Assembly (NCBI GenBank): GCA_946479995.1
Contig: CAMLIU010000013.1
Coordinates: 1 to 12,976 of the forward strand
From: an uncultured Gemmatimonadota bacterium
GTDB taxonomy: Bacteria; Gemmatimonadota; Gemmatimonadetes; Gemmatimonadales; Gemmatimonadaceae
Direction: 5' to 3'
Length of the DNA stretch: 12,976 nucleotides
Positions 1 through 7,655 of the stretch are shown here, one piece after another. The notes beneath the pieces were generated by a model, which was given only the letters and a program-made list of their open reading frames with translations, was not told the origin of the DNA and ran no database searches. Position 1 is the stretch's first letter. The number at the start of each line of letters is the position of its first letter. The position numbers were made by a program, and so were the translations under genes.

Positions 1-997
<997 letters not shown>

Positions 998-998
<1 letters not shown>

Positions 999-1714
999 TG
1001 CCGGCGCACGAGGCGCAGCGACCACGCGTCATCTGCCACATGATGACGTCGCTCGACGGACGCATCCTCACCGATGGCTGGCCCCTCTCGCCGGAAGGAC
1101 GGAAGCAGTACGAACAGGTGCACGCGAGCTACGATGCGGACGGCTGGCTGTGCGGCCGCGTGACGATGGAGCAGCACTTCGCCCAGGGCACACGCGCGGA
1201 AGCCGAGGTGAAGAAGGAGCACAAGGGCGCGCCGCGCGAGGATTTCATCGCGCCCGGGACGCACGAGTCGTACGCCTTCGCGCTGGACGAGCATGGGAAG
1301 CTCGCCTGGGATTCCAACGACATCGACGGCGACCATGTGGTCGCGGTCCTCTCCGAGCGCGTATCCGACGACTACCTCGCCTTCCTGCGCGGCAAGGGGG
1401 TGTCGTACCTCCTGTGCGGTGCACGCGACGTGGACCTCGCGCTCATGCTGGAGAAGATCGCCGCGCGCTGCGGCGTGAAGACGCTGATGCTCGAGGGGGG
1501 CGGGAAGATCAACGGCAGCCTCCTCCACGCCGGCCTGATCGACGAGGTGAGCGTGATCGTCTCGCCGGTGGTGGACGGCCGCATGGGAACGCCGGCCCTG
1601 TTCGACGTGGAAGCCGAGCACGTGAAGCCGCATCGCCTCGCTCTGGAATCGGTGGAGCGGCGCGCGGATGACACGCTCTGGCTGCGCTATCGCGTGGCCA
1701 CTGGGGGAGCGTGA
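998..1714 (+). CDS. RibD C-terminal / dihydrofolate-reductase-fold reductase
   Basis: This is a 238-residue cytosolic reductase of the RibD C-terminal (DHFR-like) family, which uses NADPH on pyrimidine or pterin-like substrates; many stand-alone members have no known substrate. Visible signatures are the N-terminal MMTSLDGRI (residues 15-23) and the nucleotide-binding segment LMLEGGGKINGSLLHAGLIDE (about 163-183), followed by VSVIVSPVVDG. There is no deaminase domain, so it is not a full riboflavin RibD. The ATG at 998 overlaps the upstream stop, and its own stop overlaps the next start (GTGA), placing it inside a coupled operon with aldo/keto reductases. A role in reductive detoxification or modification is inferred from the neighbours only. 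True folate reductase (FolA) is unlikely given the EGGGKINGSL motif. Confidence 0.88.
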
Positions 1715-2259
1715 CTGCACGATCACCTCGCGTCGGGACCGCTGAGCCGACGAAGGACGCCTCAGACGGATCAATCGCCGTCCGTCCCGCCACCCGCGGC
1801 GACATGCGCGTCGTCGGCCGCCTCGGCGCGCTGCTCGTCCGTCTGCATCACGACTTCGATCCCCAGCGCTTCATGGCCGCGTCGGCAGGTACCGAGCAGG
1901 GCTATGGCTCTTTCCTCGGCACCCAGCTGTCGAATCCCGACGTCCTCGTCCTCGTCGCCGAGCTCGCTGGCGAGGTCGTCGGCTACACCTACGCCGGCGT
2001 GGAGGGGGTTGACTACATGTCGCTGCGCGGGCCGGCAGGGGTGCTGTACGACATCGTCGTCGATCCCGCGCACCGCGGCCACGGCGTAGGGAGGACGCTT
2101 CTCGACGCAACGATCGCGGCACTCGCGCAAAAGGGCTCGCCTCGCGTGGTCCTCTCCACCGCGCAGCAGAACGAGGCGGCGCAGCACCTGTTCGAGCACG
2201 CCGGTTTCCGGCGGACGATGATCGAGATGACGCGCGAGCTCGACGACCAGGCGACCTGA
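1711..2259 (+). CDS. GNAT-family N-acetyltransferase
   Basis: The product is a 182-residue acetyl-CoA-dependent acetyltransferase; the acceptor is not readable. Acetyl-CoA-binding motif A is clear at residues 111-131: VLYDIVVDP followed by HRGHGVGRTLL, including the R/Q-x-x-G-x-G/A pyrophosphate loop (RGHGVG, 122-127). It is followed by NEAAQHLFEHAGFR (154-167), the usual C-terminal part of the fold. The fold begins near residue 21 (SIAVRPATRGD), leaving about 20 extra residues. The GTG at 1711 is chosen because it overlaps the previous stop by 4 bp (GTGA) and follows a G-rich GGGGGAG stretch. That stretch is very close to the start, so a slightly later start cannot be excluded. It is the third gene of the operon that also carries two aldo/keto reductases. 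Confidence 0.88.
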   Translation: MTARSPRVGTAEPTKDASDGSIAVRPATRGDMRVVGRLGALLVRLHHDFDPQRFMAASAGTEQGYGSFLGTQLSNPDVLVLVAELAGEVVGYTYAGVEGVDYMSLRGPAGVLYDIVVDPAHRGHGVGRTLLDATIAALAQKGSPRVVLSTAQQNEAAQHLFEHAGFRRTMIEMTRELDDQAT

Positions 2260-2263
2260 CACG

Positions 2264-3073
2264 ATGGAGCAGCGAGCGCTCGGTAACAGTGGACTGCAGG
2301 TTCCTGTCATCGGCATGGGCACCTGGCTCACCTTCGACGTCCACCGCGCGCCCGAGATCGAGGATCGCCGCGGGGTCGTGGACGCCGCGCTCGAAGCCGG
2401 CACCACGCTGTTCGACACGTCACCGATGTACGGCGCGTCCGAGGAGGTGCTCGGGCGTCTGCTCGCCGGCCGTCGCGACCAGGCGATCGTCGCCGACAAG
2501 GTGTGGACCTCCTCGGCGCGCGAGGGACGCGAGCAGGTGGAGCAGGCGCTGCGTTGGTACGGGGGCCGCGTCGACATCTATCAGGTGCACAACCTCGTGG
2601 CCTGGCGCGAGCACCTTCCCCTGCTCGAGACACTGCGCGAGCGCGACGACGTGCGTGTGATCGGCGCGACGCACTACCAGCACTCGGCCTTCCGGGAGTT
2701 GATCGACGTGATGCGCTCGGGCCGCATCCAGATGATCCAGGTGCCGTACAATGCTGCCGATCGGCTGGTGGAACGCGAGGTGCTTCCGCTCGCCGCCGAC
2801 CTGGGCATCGGTGTGCTCGTGATGCAGCCGCTCGGGACGGGGAAGCTCGTCGGGCGCGCGCCGCCGGCGCGCGAGCTCGCGCCACTGGCGCGATTCGGCG
2901 TGCGCACGTGGGCGCAGGCGCTGCTCAAGTGGATCGTGAGCGACCCGCGCGTGCATGCGGTGCTGCCGGCCACGCGACACCCGTCTCGCGCCACGGAGAA
3001 TGCGGAGGCAGGAAACCCACCCTGGTTCGACGCCGAGGCGCGTGACTACGTCGCGCGGCTCGCCGCGCGCTGA
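2264..3073 (+). CDS. Aldo/keto reductase, second copy in the operon
   Basis: This 269-residue cytosolic aldo/keto reductase is shorter than, and clearly distinct from, the first one in the operon. The catalytic tetrad is complete: Asp51 and Tyr56 in DTSPMYG, Lys79 in ADKVW, and His109 in YQVHN. The barrel continues through QVPYN (about 158-162) and LGIGVLVMQPLGTGKL, and ends with the cofactor-binding-type VLPATRHPSRATEN segment. It follows the acetyltransferase after 4 nt, so it is almost certainly co-transcribed. It closes the operon: its stop at 3073 faces the stop of the metal transporter only 12 nt away. The substrate is unknown. Two different aldo/keto reductases in one operon suggests processing of related carbonyl compounds, which is inference. 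Confidence 0.92.
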   Translation: MEQRALGNSGLQVPVIGMGTWLTFDVHRAPEIEDRRGVVDAALEAGTTLFDTSPMYGASEEVLGRLLAGRRDQAIVADKVWTSSAREGREQVEQALRWYGGRVDIYQVHNLVAWREHLPLLETLRERDDVRVIGATHYQHSAFRELIDVMRSGRIQMIQVPYNAADRLVEREVLPLAADLGIGVLVMQPLGTGKLVGRAPPARELAPLARFGVRTWAQALLKWIVSDPRVHAVLPATRHPSRATENAEAGNPPWFDAEARDYVARLAAR

Positions 3074-3085
3074 GCGGCCCGTCGC

Positions 3086-4402
3086 CTACAGGAGGAACAT
3101 CCCGAGCGCCGCGCCGAACATGATCAACGTGGCGAGCATCACGACGATCCGCGCGCCGAAGGAGCTCGGCTGGCCGTGCATCAACGTCGTGTCCGATGCG
3201 GCGAGCAGGATGCCGACGAGCAGGAATGGCGCGAGCACGCCGTTTATGACGGCGGTCCAGTACAGCGCAGCCACGGCGTTGACGTTGGCGAAGTCCATCC
3301 CGATCCCGAGCGCCACCGAGCAGGCGAAGGCCGCGTAGAATCCGGGGGCGCGGTTGTACGGCTCGTCCATCCCCTGCCGCCACCCGAAGATCTCGGCGAA
3401 CGCGTAGGCGCCGGAGCCGGCCAGTGTAGGAATCGCCAGCGCACCGGTGCCGAGCAGCCCGACCGTGTAGAGGAGCGAGGCGAAGCGGCCGGCCAGTGGC
3501 GTGAGGGCCTCGGACACCTGCCGCGACGTGGTGAGGTTGGTGAGCCCTGCCTTGTTGAGCGTGAGCGCGGTGGCGAGGATGATGAAGAACATCGCGGCGT
3601 TCGAGAAGAAGCCACCGATGGTCACGTCGATCCATCGCGTGCGGATCTCGTACGGCTTCGCGCCAACCCGGTCGGCCACGCGCCGCCGTCCCAGCCCCTT
3701 CTCCTCCTCCACCTCCTGCGATGCCTGCCAGAAGAAGAGGTAGGGGCTGATGGTCGTGCCGAGGATCGCGACGAGGGTGGCCCACGCGCCGCCGCCATGC
3801 GGCATCTTCGGCACGAAGGTGTCGTGCGCCACCACCGACCAGGTGGGGCCGATGTAGAAGGCGGTGATGACGTAGGCCACGAGCACGAGGGCGAGCCACT
3901 TCAGGGTGCCGGCGATGGTGACGTAGCGGAGCCGGATGGTGGCGACGGCGATGCCGACGCCGAGCAGGACGACCCAGAGATGCGAGTTGACGCCGGTGAG
4001 GAGCTCTGCCGCGTCGGCCATTCCCGTGAGGTCGGCACCCACGTTGATCGTGTTCGCCAGGAAGAGCGCGACGGCAGCGACGAGCAGCACGGGGCGCGGG
4101 AACTTGTGGCGAAGCGCGGCGGCGATCCCCTGACCGGTGACCATGCCGATGCGCGCGCACATCGTCTGGACGGCCACCATGAGCGGCCAGGTGAAGAGGG
4201 CGGTCCAGAGCAGCGAGGTGCCGAACTGGGCACCGGCAATGGAGTAGGTGGCGATCCCGGACGGATCGTCATCGGCAGCGCCGGTGACGATGCCGGGGCC
4301 GAGGCTCTTCCAGAAGGCACGGATGCCGACGGGCGGTGGCGCCTCGCGCTCGCGCTCGCGCCGTTGAGCGGACCGTGCGTCGTGCTCGATCCTGGGTGCC
4401 AT
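3086..4402 (-). CDS. NRAMP-superfamily divalent metal transporter (divergent DPSG type)
   Basis: This is a polytopic inner-membrane protein of 438 residues with about 11 hydrophobic segments, the usual NRAMP/SLC11 size. Members import divalent metals, often with protons. TM1 carries GAADDDPSGIATYS (residues 41-54), where classical Mn/Fe transporters have DPGN. TM6 carries GTTISPYLFFWQ (215-226), where classical members have MPH. The metal-ligand Asn and Met positions are therefore replaced (Gly49, Ser219). This divergent clade includes Mg-type NRAMP-related transporters as I recall, so substrate should not be assumed to be Mn/Fe. The ATG at 4402 is chosen because the frame upstream (to 4606) would overlap the divergent hydrolase gene and adds 68 residues without family character. 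A weak purine-rich stretch (GAAGAA) precedes the start. There is no other gene in this unit. Confidence 0.9.
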   Translation of the reverse strand: MAPRIEHDARSAQRREREREAPPPVGIRAFWKSLGPGIVTGAADDDPSGIATYSIAGAQFGTSLLWTALFTWPLMVAVQTMCARIGMVTGQGIAAALRHKFPRPVLLVAAVALFLANTINVGADLTGMADAAELLTGVNSHLWVVLLGVGIAVATIRLRYVTIAGTLKWLALVLVAYVITAFYIGPTWSVVAHDTFVPKMPHGGGAWATLVAILGTTISPYLFFWQASQEVEEEKGLGRRRVADRVGAKPYEIRTRWIDVTIGGFFSNAAMFFIILATALTLNKAGLTNLTTSRQVSEALTPLAGRFASLLYTVGLLGTGALAIPTLAGSGAYAFAEIFGWRQGMDEPYNRAPGFYAAFACSVALGIGMDFANVNAVAALYWTAVINGVLAPFLLVGILLAASDTTLMHGQPSSFGARIVVMLATLIMFGAALGMFLL

Positions 4403-4580
4403 CGTTCTTCGGTGAGGCGTCCCTTGCTGCCGCAGAGAATCGAGCCGTAAGGATACTGCTCCGTTCGCTCCCCGGAACAGGGGAGGCGCGGCGCACCGGG
4501 CTTCTCCAGCTTCGTCGGTGCCGGCTCGCGCCTTGCCCATGCGACCTCGCCAGCATTCACACACCGACGAGGACATCCGC
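4403..4580. promoter_or_regulatory. Divergent intergenic region between transporter and cysteine hydrolase
   Basis: These 178 bp separate two divergently transcribed genes and must hold promoters for both. A perfect inverted repeat, CTCCCC/GGGGAG with a 6-nt loop (GGAACA), lies at 4468-4485. It could be a regulator site or an mRNA hairpin. No convincing -35/-10 pair was found on either strand. The Shine-Dalgarno GAGGA at 4569-4573 belongs to the hydrolase start at 4581. Confidence 0.45.
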
Positions 4581-5396
4581 ATGCCCGACGCGAAGCACCG
4601 TGACATCTACGCCAGCACGCCCGACGGCGGCGTGCAGCTCGCTTCCAGCACCGACCGCTGGCACCTGTTCGACGATCACGTCCACCTGGCCCCGTCGCGG
4701 AAGGGTGATCCGAGACTGCGCCGCTTCGACGCGGAGCTCATGCCGTTCGTGGACAGCCTCGACCGCGGCGCGCTGCTCGTGATCGACATGCAGAACGACT
4801 TCTGCGCGCCGGGTGGCTGGACCGACGCTTCCGGACTCGACTACAACGCCTGCCGCGCGGCGATCCCCGGCGTGCAGCGCGCGGTGAAGGCGGCGCACGC
4901 CCACGGCATGTGGGTGGTCTGGGTGTACTGGTCGAACCGCGAGGACCTGCGGAATCTTGGCGCGCCCACGCTGTACGCGTTCAAGCACGAGCCGTCGCAG
5001 AAGGGGATCGGCGAGCCGCTCGGCAAGGGCCGCGTGCTCACCGAGAACACCTGGAACTCGGAGATGGTGGACGAGCTCAAGCCCCTCATCCGCGACGAGG
5101 ACGTTCGAATCGAGAAGGTCCGCATGAACGGCTTCATCGGGACGCATCTCGACCAGGTGCTCCGCACCCAGGGAATCTCCACGCTCTACTTCAGTGGCGT
5201 GAACGTGGACCAGTGCGTGGCCACGACCATGGAGGAGGCCTGCTTCCGCGACTACAACTGCGTGCTCCTCGAGGACGCCTGCGCCACCTCGAGCCCGGAC
5301 TACTGCAAGCAGTCGGTGGTGTTCAACGCGAAGCAGTGCTGGGGCTTCTGCACGACGACGGCGAAGTTCGCGGCGCCGAGTCCGGTGAAGGGCTGA
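4581..5396 (+). CDS. Isochorismatase-family cysteine hydrolase
   Basis: This 271-residue soluble hydrolase has the isochorismatase fold; relatives cleave C-N bonds in amides, ureides or carbamoyl compounds through a cysteine nucleophile. The triad is intact: Asp69 in LLVIDMQNDF, Lys179 in EKVRMNGF, and Cys212 in NVDQCVATTMEEA. The KVRMNGFIGTHLDQVLR block resembles RutB-like amidohydrolases, but the rest does not settle the substrate. About 60 residues precede the core fold, longer than in minimal family members. The ATG at 4581 is preferred over an in-frame GTG at 4518 because GAGGA (4569-4573) sits 7 nt before it. The C-terminal part is rich in cysteine: seven between residues 212 and 257. 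It stands alone, divergent from the metal transporter and convergent with the outer-membrane protein gene 45 bp away. Confidence 0.9.
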   Translation: MPDAKHRDIYASTPDGGVQLASSTDRWHLFDDHVHLAPSRKGDPRLRRFDAELMPFVDSLDRGALLVIDMQNDFCAPGGWTDASGLDYNACRAAIPGVQRAVKAAHAHGMWVVWVYWSNREDLRNLGAPTLYAFKHEPSQKGIGEPLGKGRVLTENTWNSEMVDELKPLIRDEDVRIEKVRMNGFIGTHLDQVLRTQGISTLYFSGVNVDQCVATTMEEACFRDYNCVLLEDACATSSPDYCKQSVVFNAKQCWGFCTTTAKFAAPSPVKG

Positions 5397-5441
5397 GCGC
5401 TCACCGGGCGCAGCGCCGCAGCGTGTGTGGCAGGGCGAGCC

Positions 5442-6818
5442 CTAGAACGCCACCGTTCCCGTGACCATGAAGCCGTTGAACTTCCCGCCGTTCCGGATGT
5501 CGGTCGCCGGGAAGTCGTTGTACTTCTGCGTCACGTACTCCGCCTTGGCGAGGACGATGGGGGTGACGAACCACCCGCCCCCGAACTCCCCGCGCCTGAC
5601 GGAGATGTCGTTGGCGATGTTCGGCAGCTGGCCCTCCACGCCGTCGTACCGGCCCGCCACGTAGAGGCGGTTGCCGGCGAAGCGATACACCACGTCCGCC
5701 ACCTGCTGGCGCAGCGTGCGCTTGCGCGCTTCCGCGTCACCCTTGCCGGTGACAGTCTCGATGTTCCCGAACAGCTCCAGCCCAGCCAGCTTGATGAACG
5801 GGTTCACCACGTAGGCGTGCACGGAGTTGGCGAAGCCGGGGCGGAGCTGGCCCGACCAGGCGTTCGACTGCTCGTTGGAGGCGGTGTTCTCGAGCACGTC
5901 GTAGAACGGCGAACCGGCGCGATCGCCGGTGAAGATGGTGTTGCTCGCCGCACGCCAGTTGGCGTACGCGGAGCCGGTGAGGCGCACGCGCAGGTCGGGC
6001 GTGAGCTGGCGGTCGAAGCCGACCTTCTCGATGAAGCTCGCCGACCGCTGCTTCGGCTGCGTGACCTGGCCGTGGACCTCGCCCCCGGTGATGGAGCTCA
6101 TGACGAGCCACGGTCCCGTGCGGAAGTAGAGCTCCTCGCCGATCTCCGTCGTGAACGCGTCGAGGATGTAGTTGCCGACGAGCGGGTTGTAGAGCGACTG
6201 CCCGTTGTCGCTGCGGCGGAAGTGCGCGTCGCCGTAGTTCACCTCGAAGTGCCCCGCCTTCAGCGTCACGTACTTCATGATGGTGTTGAGGAGCGGCACG
6301 TCGAGCGGGGACTGGTCCACCAGCAGGTACCCGTCCTTCACCCAGGTCTCCTCGTGGTGGCGTGACGACAGGTAGCTGGACAGGGCGACACGGATCCCCG
6401 GTGCCACCTGCGCGTCGAGGTACAGGTTGGCGACGGCGTTGTTGAAGCCGTTGCCGATGGTGATGAGCCGGTTGAGGTCCGTGCCGTTCACGACGCGCGG
6501 CGCGGCGGTGTTGCTGTGGCGCAGCCCCTGGAACTCCTGCGTGAACGCAGCGCCCCACTGGAGGGAGAAGCCCGTCACGACGAGGCTGTCCTCCTTGGGC
6601 GGCTCGAACATGTTGAGGCCGCGCTCGTCGCGCGGCCGGAAGTGCTCGACCCGGGTCGTGGCGACCCAGTTGGAGAACGCCGGCGGAATCGGTGTCTCCG
6701 GTTGCGTGGCCTGCGCGCCCAGGGCGAGCGGCATCGTCAGCAGGAAGGCCGTGGAGCGGAGGAGCGTGCGCGCGAAGAACGGTCCACGCGGCGACGCAGT
6801 CGGTTGCCGAGGTGTCAT
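5442..6818 (-). CDS. Outer-membrane beta-barrel (porin-like) protein
   Basis: The 458-residue product is exported: a basic N-terminus (about residues 7-21) is followed by the hydrophobic STAFLLTMPLALG and a likely signal-peptidase site at AQA (35-37). The mature part has alternating beta-strand character with many aromatic residues and ends in VTGTVAF, a C-terminal Phe typical of barrels inserted by the BAM machinery. A landmark is the stretch around residues 198-215 with NYGDAHFRRSDNGQSLYNP, followed by DAFTTEIGEELYFRTGPW. I recall similar barrels of unknown role in Bacteroidetes-like genomes, so I give no specific substrate. It starts 33 nt after the yceI stop on the same strand, so the two are probably one operon, with a perfect palindrome at the junction. 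A periplasmic YceI partner fits envelope transport or lipid handling, which is inference. Confidence 0.75.
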   Translation of the reverse strand: MTPRQPTASPRGPFFARTLLRSTAFLLTMPLALGAQATQPETPIPPAFSNWVATTRVEHFRPRDERGLNMFEPPKEDSLVVTGFSLQWGAAFTQEFQGLRHSNTAAPRVVNGTDLNRLITIGNGFNNAVANLYLDAQVAPGIRVALSSYLSSRHHEETWVKDGYLLVDQSPLDVPLLNTIMKYVTLKAGHFEVNYGDAHFRRSDNGQSLYNPLVGNYILDAFTTEIGEELYFRTGPWLVMSSITGGEVHGQVTQPKQRSASFIEKVGFDRQLTPDLRVRLTGSAYANWRAASNTIFTGDRAGSPFYDVLENTASNEQSNAWSGQLRPGFANSVHAYVVNPFIKLAGLELFGNIETVTGKGDAEARKRTLRQQVADVVYRFAGNRLYVAGRYDGVEGQLPNIANDISVRRGEFGGGWFVTPIVLAKAEYVTQKYNDFPATDIRNGGKFNGFMVTGTVAF

Positions 6819-6840
6819 GATGATCTTCGGGCTGGAGGTT

Positions 6841-6866
6841 GCGGCTCGTCGCTAGCGACGAGCCGC
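6841..6866. repeat. Perfect 26-bp palindrome across the yceI stop codon
   Basis: The two halves, GCGGCTCGTCGCT and AGCGACGAGCCGC, are exact reverse complements with no spacer. In RNA this can form an 11-bp stem with a CTAG loop. It covers the last codons and TAG stop of the yceI gene and ends 22 nt before the ATG of the barrel gene. No T-run follows on the minus strand, so a classic terminator is not supported. An mRNA-stabilising or attenuating hairpin, or a protein-binding site, are alternatives. Confidence 0.8.
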
Positions 6867-7451
6867 CGTGAGGCGGAAGGTGATGGTGACGTCGGAGCTC
6901 GTGCGAAGCGTGCCGAGCATGACCTTCACCGGCTGCACGCCGAAGTCGGTCGTCCTGATGGGCGCACTCCCGACGATCTCTGCGCCCCCTGACGTATTCG
7001 GCGTAACCGACGCATGCACGTGGACCGGCTTCTCCACGCCGTTGATCGTCACCATGCCGTTCATGCTCACGTCGTAGCTGTCACCCTTTCGGGTGGCGTC
7101 GTACGAGGTCATGCGGTAGCCGATCGTCGGGTGCTGATCGGCGTGCATCGCTTTCCGCAGGTTCTTGTTCATGTCCCCATGCCCGCAGTCGAGCGACGAC
7201 ACGGGGATGCTGAGCGTGAGCGCGGTGAGCTTGCTGCCGCTCTCGGTGGCAGGAAGGTCAGGTACCTCCGCCGTCGCGGTGAAGGTGGGCGTGGCGCAGG
7301 TCCACGCGTGCACGTTGGACTTGCCCTCGATGACGATCTTGCTCGCCGGGGCAAAGGTGACCGCCTGCTGCGCCAGCGCGGGCACGGCGGGGGATGCGAC
7401 TGCGGCAGGGAGCAGGAGCCGTAGCACGACTGCTGTTCGTGGACCGAGCAT
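6852..7451 (-). CDS. YceI-like periplasmic lipid-binding-fold protein
   Basis: The product has 199 residues. A signal peptide spans residues 1-27 (hydrophobic VVLRLLLPAAVASPAV, cleavage at ALA before QQ), so the mature protein is periplasmic. YceI proteins form a lipocalin-like barrel that binds isoprenoid or other amphiphilic molecules; the ligand here is unknown. Family marks are KIVIEGKSNVHAW (38-50), the MNKNLRKAMHADQHPTIGYRM block (94-114), and the NGMVTINGVEKPVHV strands (131-145). The ATG at 7451 is chosen over an upstream in-frame ATG at 7565: it has a strong GGAGG 7 nt before it and leaves a clean signal peptide. Just upstream on the genome is the divergent dioxygenase gene, and downstream in the same transcript is the outer-membrane barrel gene. 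Confidence 0.88.
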   Translation of the reverse strand: MLGPRTAVVLRLLLPAAVASPAVPALAQQAVTFAPASKIVIEGKSNVHAWTCATPTFTATAEVPDLPATESGSKLTALTLSIPVSSLDCGHGDMNKNLRKAMHADQHPTIGYRMTSYDATRKGDSYDVSMNGMVTINGVEKPVHVHASVTPNTSGGAEIVGSAPIRTTDFGVQPVKVMLGTLRTSSDVTITFRLTAARR

Positions 7452-7655
7452 GGAAGCGCCTCCGGATGAGTTGGCTAGCCACCCACGGTTTGCCCGCAGG
7501 GGCCACGCGACCGCCCCTGCTCGATCTACAGACCAGCGGATCATGGAGTTGGCCACCGCACCCACCCGACCACCCCTTGCCTTCAGCGGATGGATATATA
7601 TCTTACTACTAAGATATTATCACGGTGGGCTCGACCCACGTCCAGGAGGAACACC
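7452..7655. promoter_or_regulatory. Divergent control region between yceI and the VOC dioxygenase gene
   Basis: These 204 bp separate two divergent genes. Bases 7592-7620 are strikingly AT-rich in a GC-rich window and hold the inverted repeat annotated separately. For the dioxygenase a plausible promoter is TTGCCT (7577-7582), 16 nt, then TATCTT (7599-7604). A small GTGGG/CCCAC hairpin (7625-7639) lies in the putative leader just before AGGAGGA (7644-7650). For yceI only the GGAGG ribosome site and a 10-bp palindrome TGGCTAGCCA (7472-7481) are visible; no good promoter pair was found. Confidence 0.6.
7598..7617. promoter_or_regulatory. Operator-like inverted repeat (ATATCTTA-N4-TAAGATAT)
   Basis: This is a perfect 8-bp dyad with a 4-bp spacer (CTAC). 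Partial outer symmetry (GATA / TATC) appears if one base is skipped. It overlaps the proposed -10 element of the dioxygenase gene, so binding should repress it. Size, symmetry and position suit a dimeric winged-helix repressor such as a MarR or related family, several of which control homologous dioxygenases in response to quinones. The regulator gene is not in the window, so the family is an inference. Confidence 0.65.

Noticed and set aside
4411..4433. Weak likeness on the plus strand to the M-box magnesium riboswitch core (GGTGAGGC, then GCTGCCGC).
   Set aside because: The hairpin normally found between these blocks and the downstream GACGCC element are missing, and the strand points to the cysteine hydrolase rather than the metal transporter. 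A covariance-model search would settle it; a significant hit would revive it.
3176..4450. A 424-codon open frame on the plus strand opposite the transporter gene.
   Set aside because: Composition is charged and repetitive with no recognisable motif, while the minus strand has clear transmembrane NRAMP features.
4403..4606. Extending the transporter by 68 residues upstream to 4606.
   Set aside because: The extension overlaps the divergent hydrolase start and its ribosome site and has no NRAMP character; the ATG at 4402 gives the standard length.
5397..5441. GCGCT/AGCGC and AGGGC/GCCCT inverted repeats between the convergent hydrolase and barrel genes, as terminators.
   Set aside because: Stems are only 5 bp with no T-run; such repeats are expected by chance at this GC content.
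5427..6365. A 312-codon open frame on the plus strand opposite the barrel gene.
   Set aside because: No signal or family motif; the minus-strand product has a signal peptide, a beta-strand pattern and a terminal Phe.
7452..7565. Longer yceI start at 7565.
   Set aside because: It would bury the signal peptide 38 residues inside the protein; the ATG at 7451 has a strong GGAGG at good spacing.
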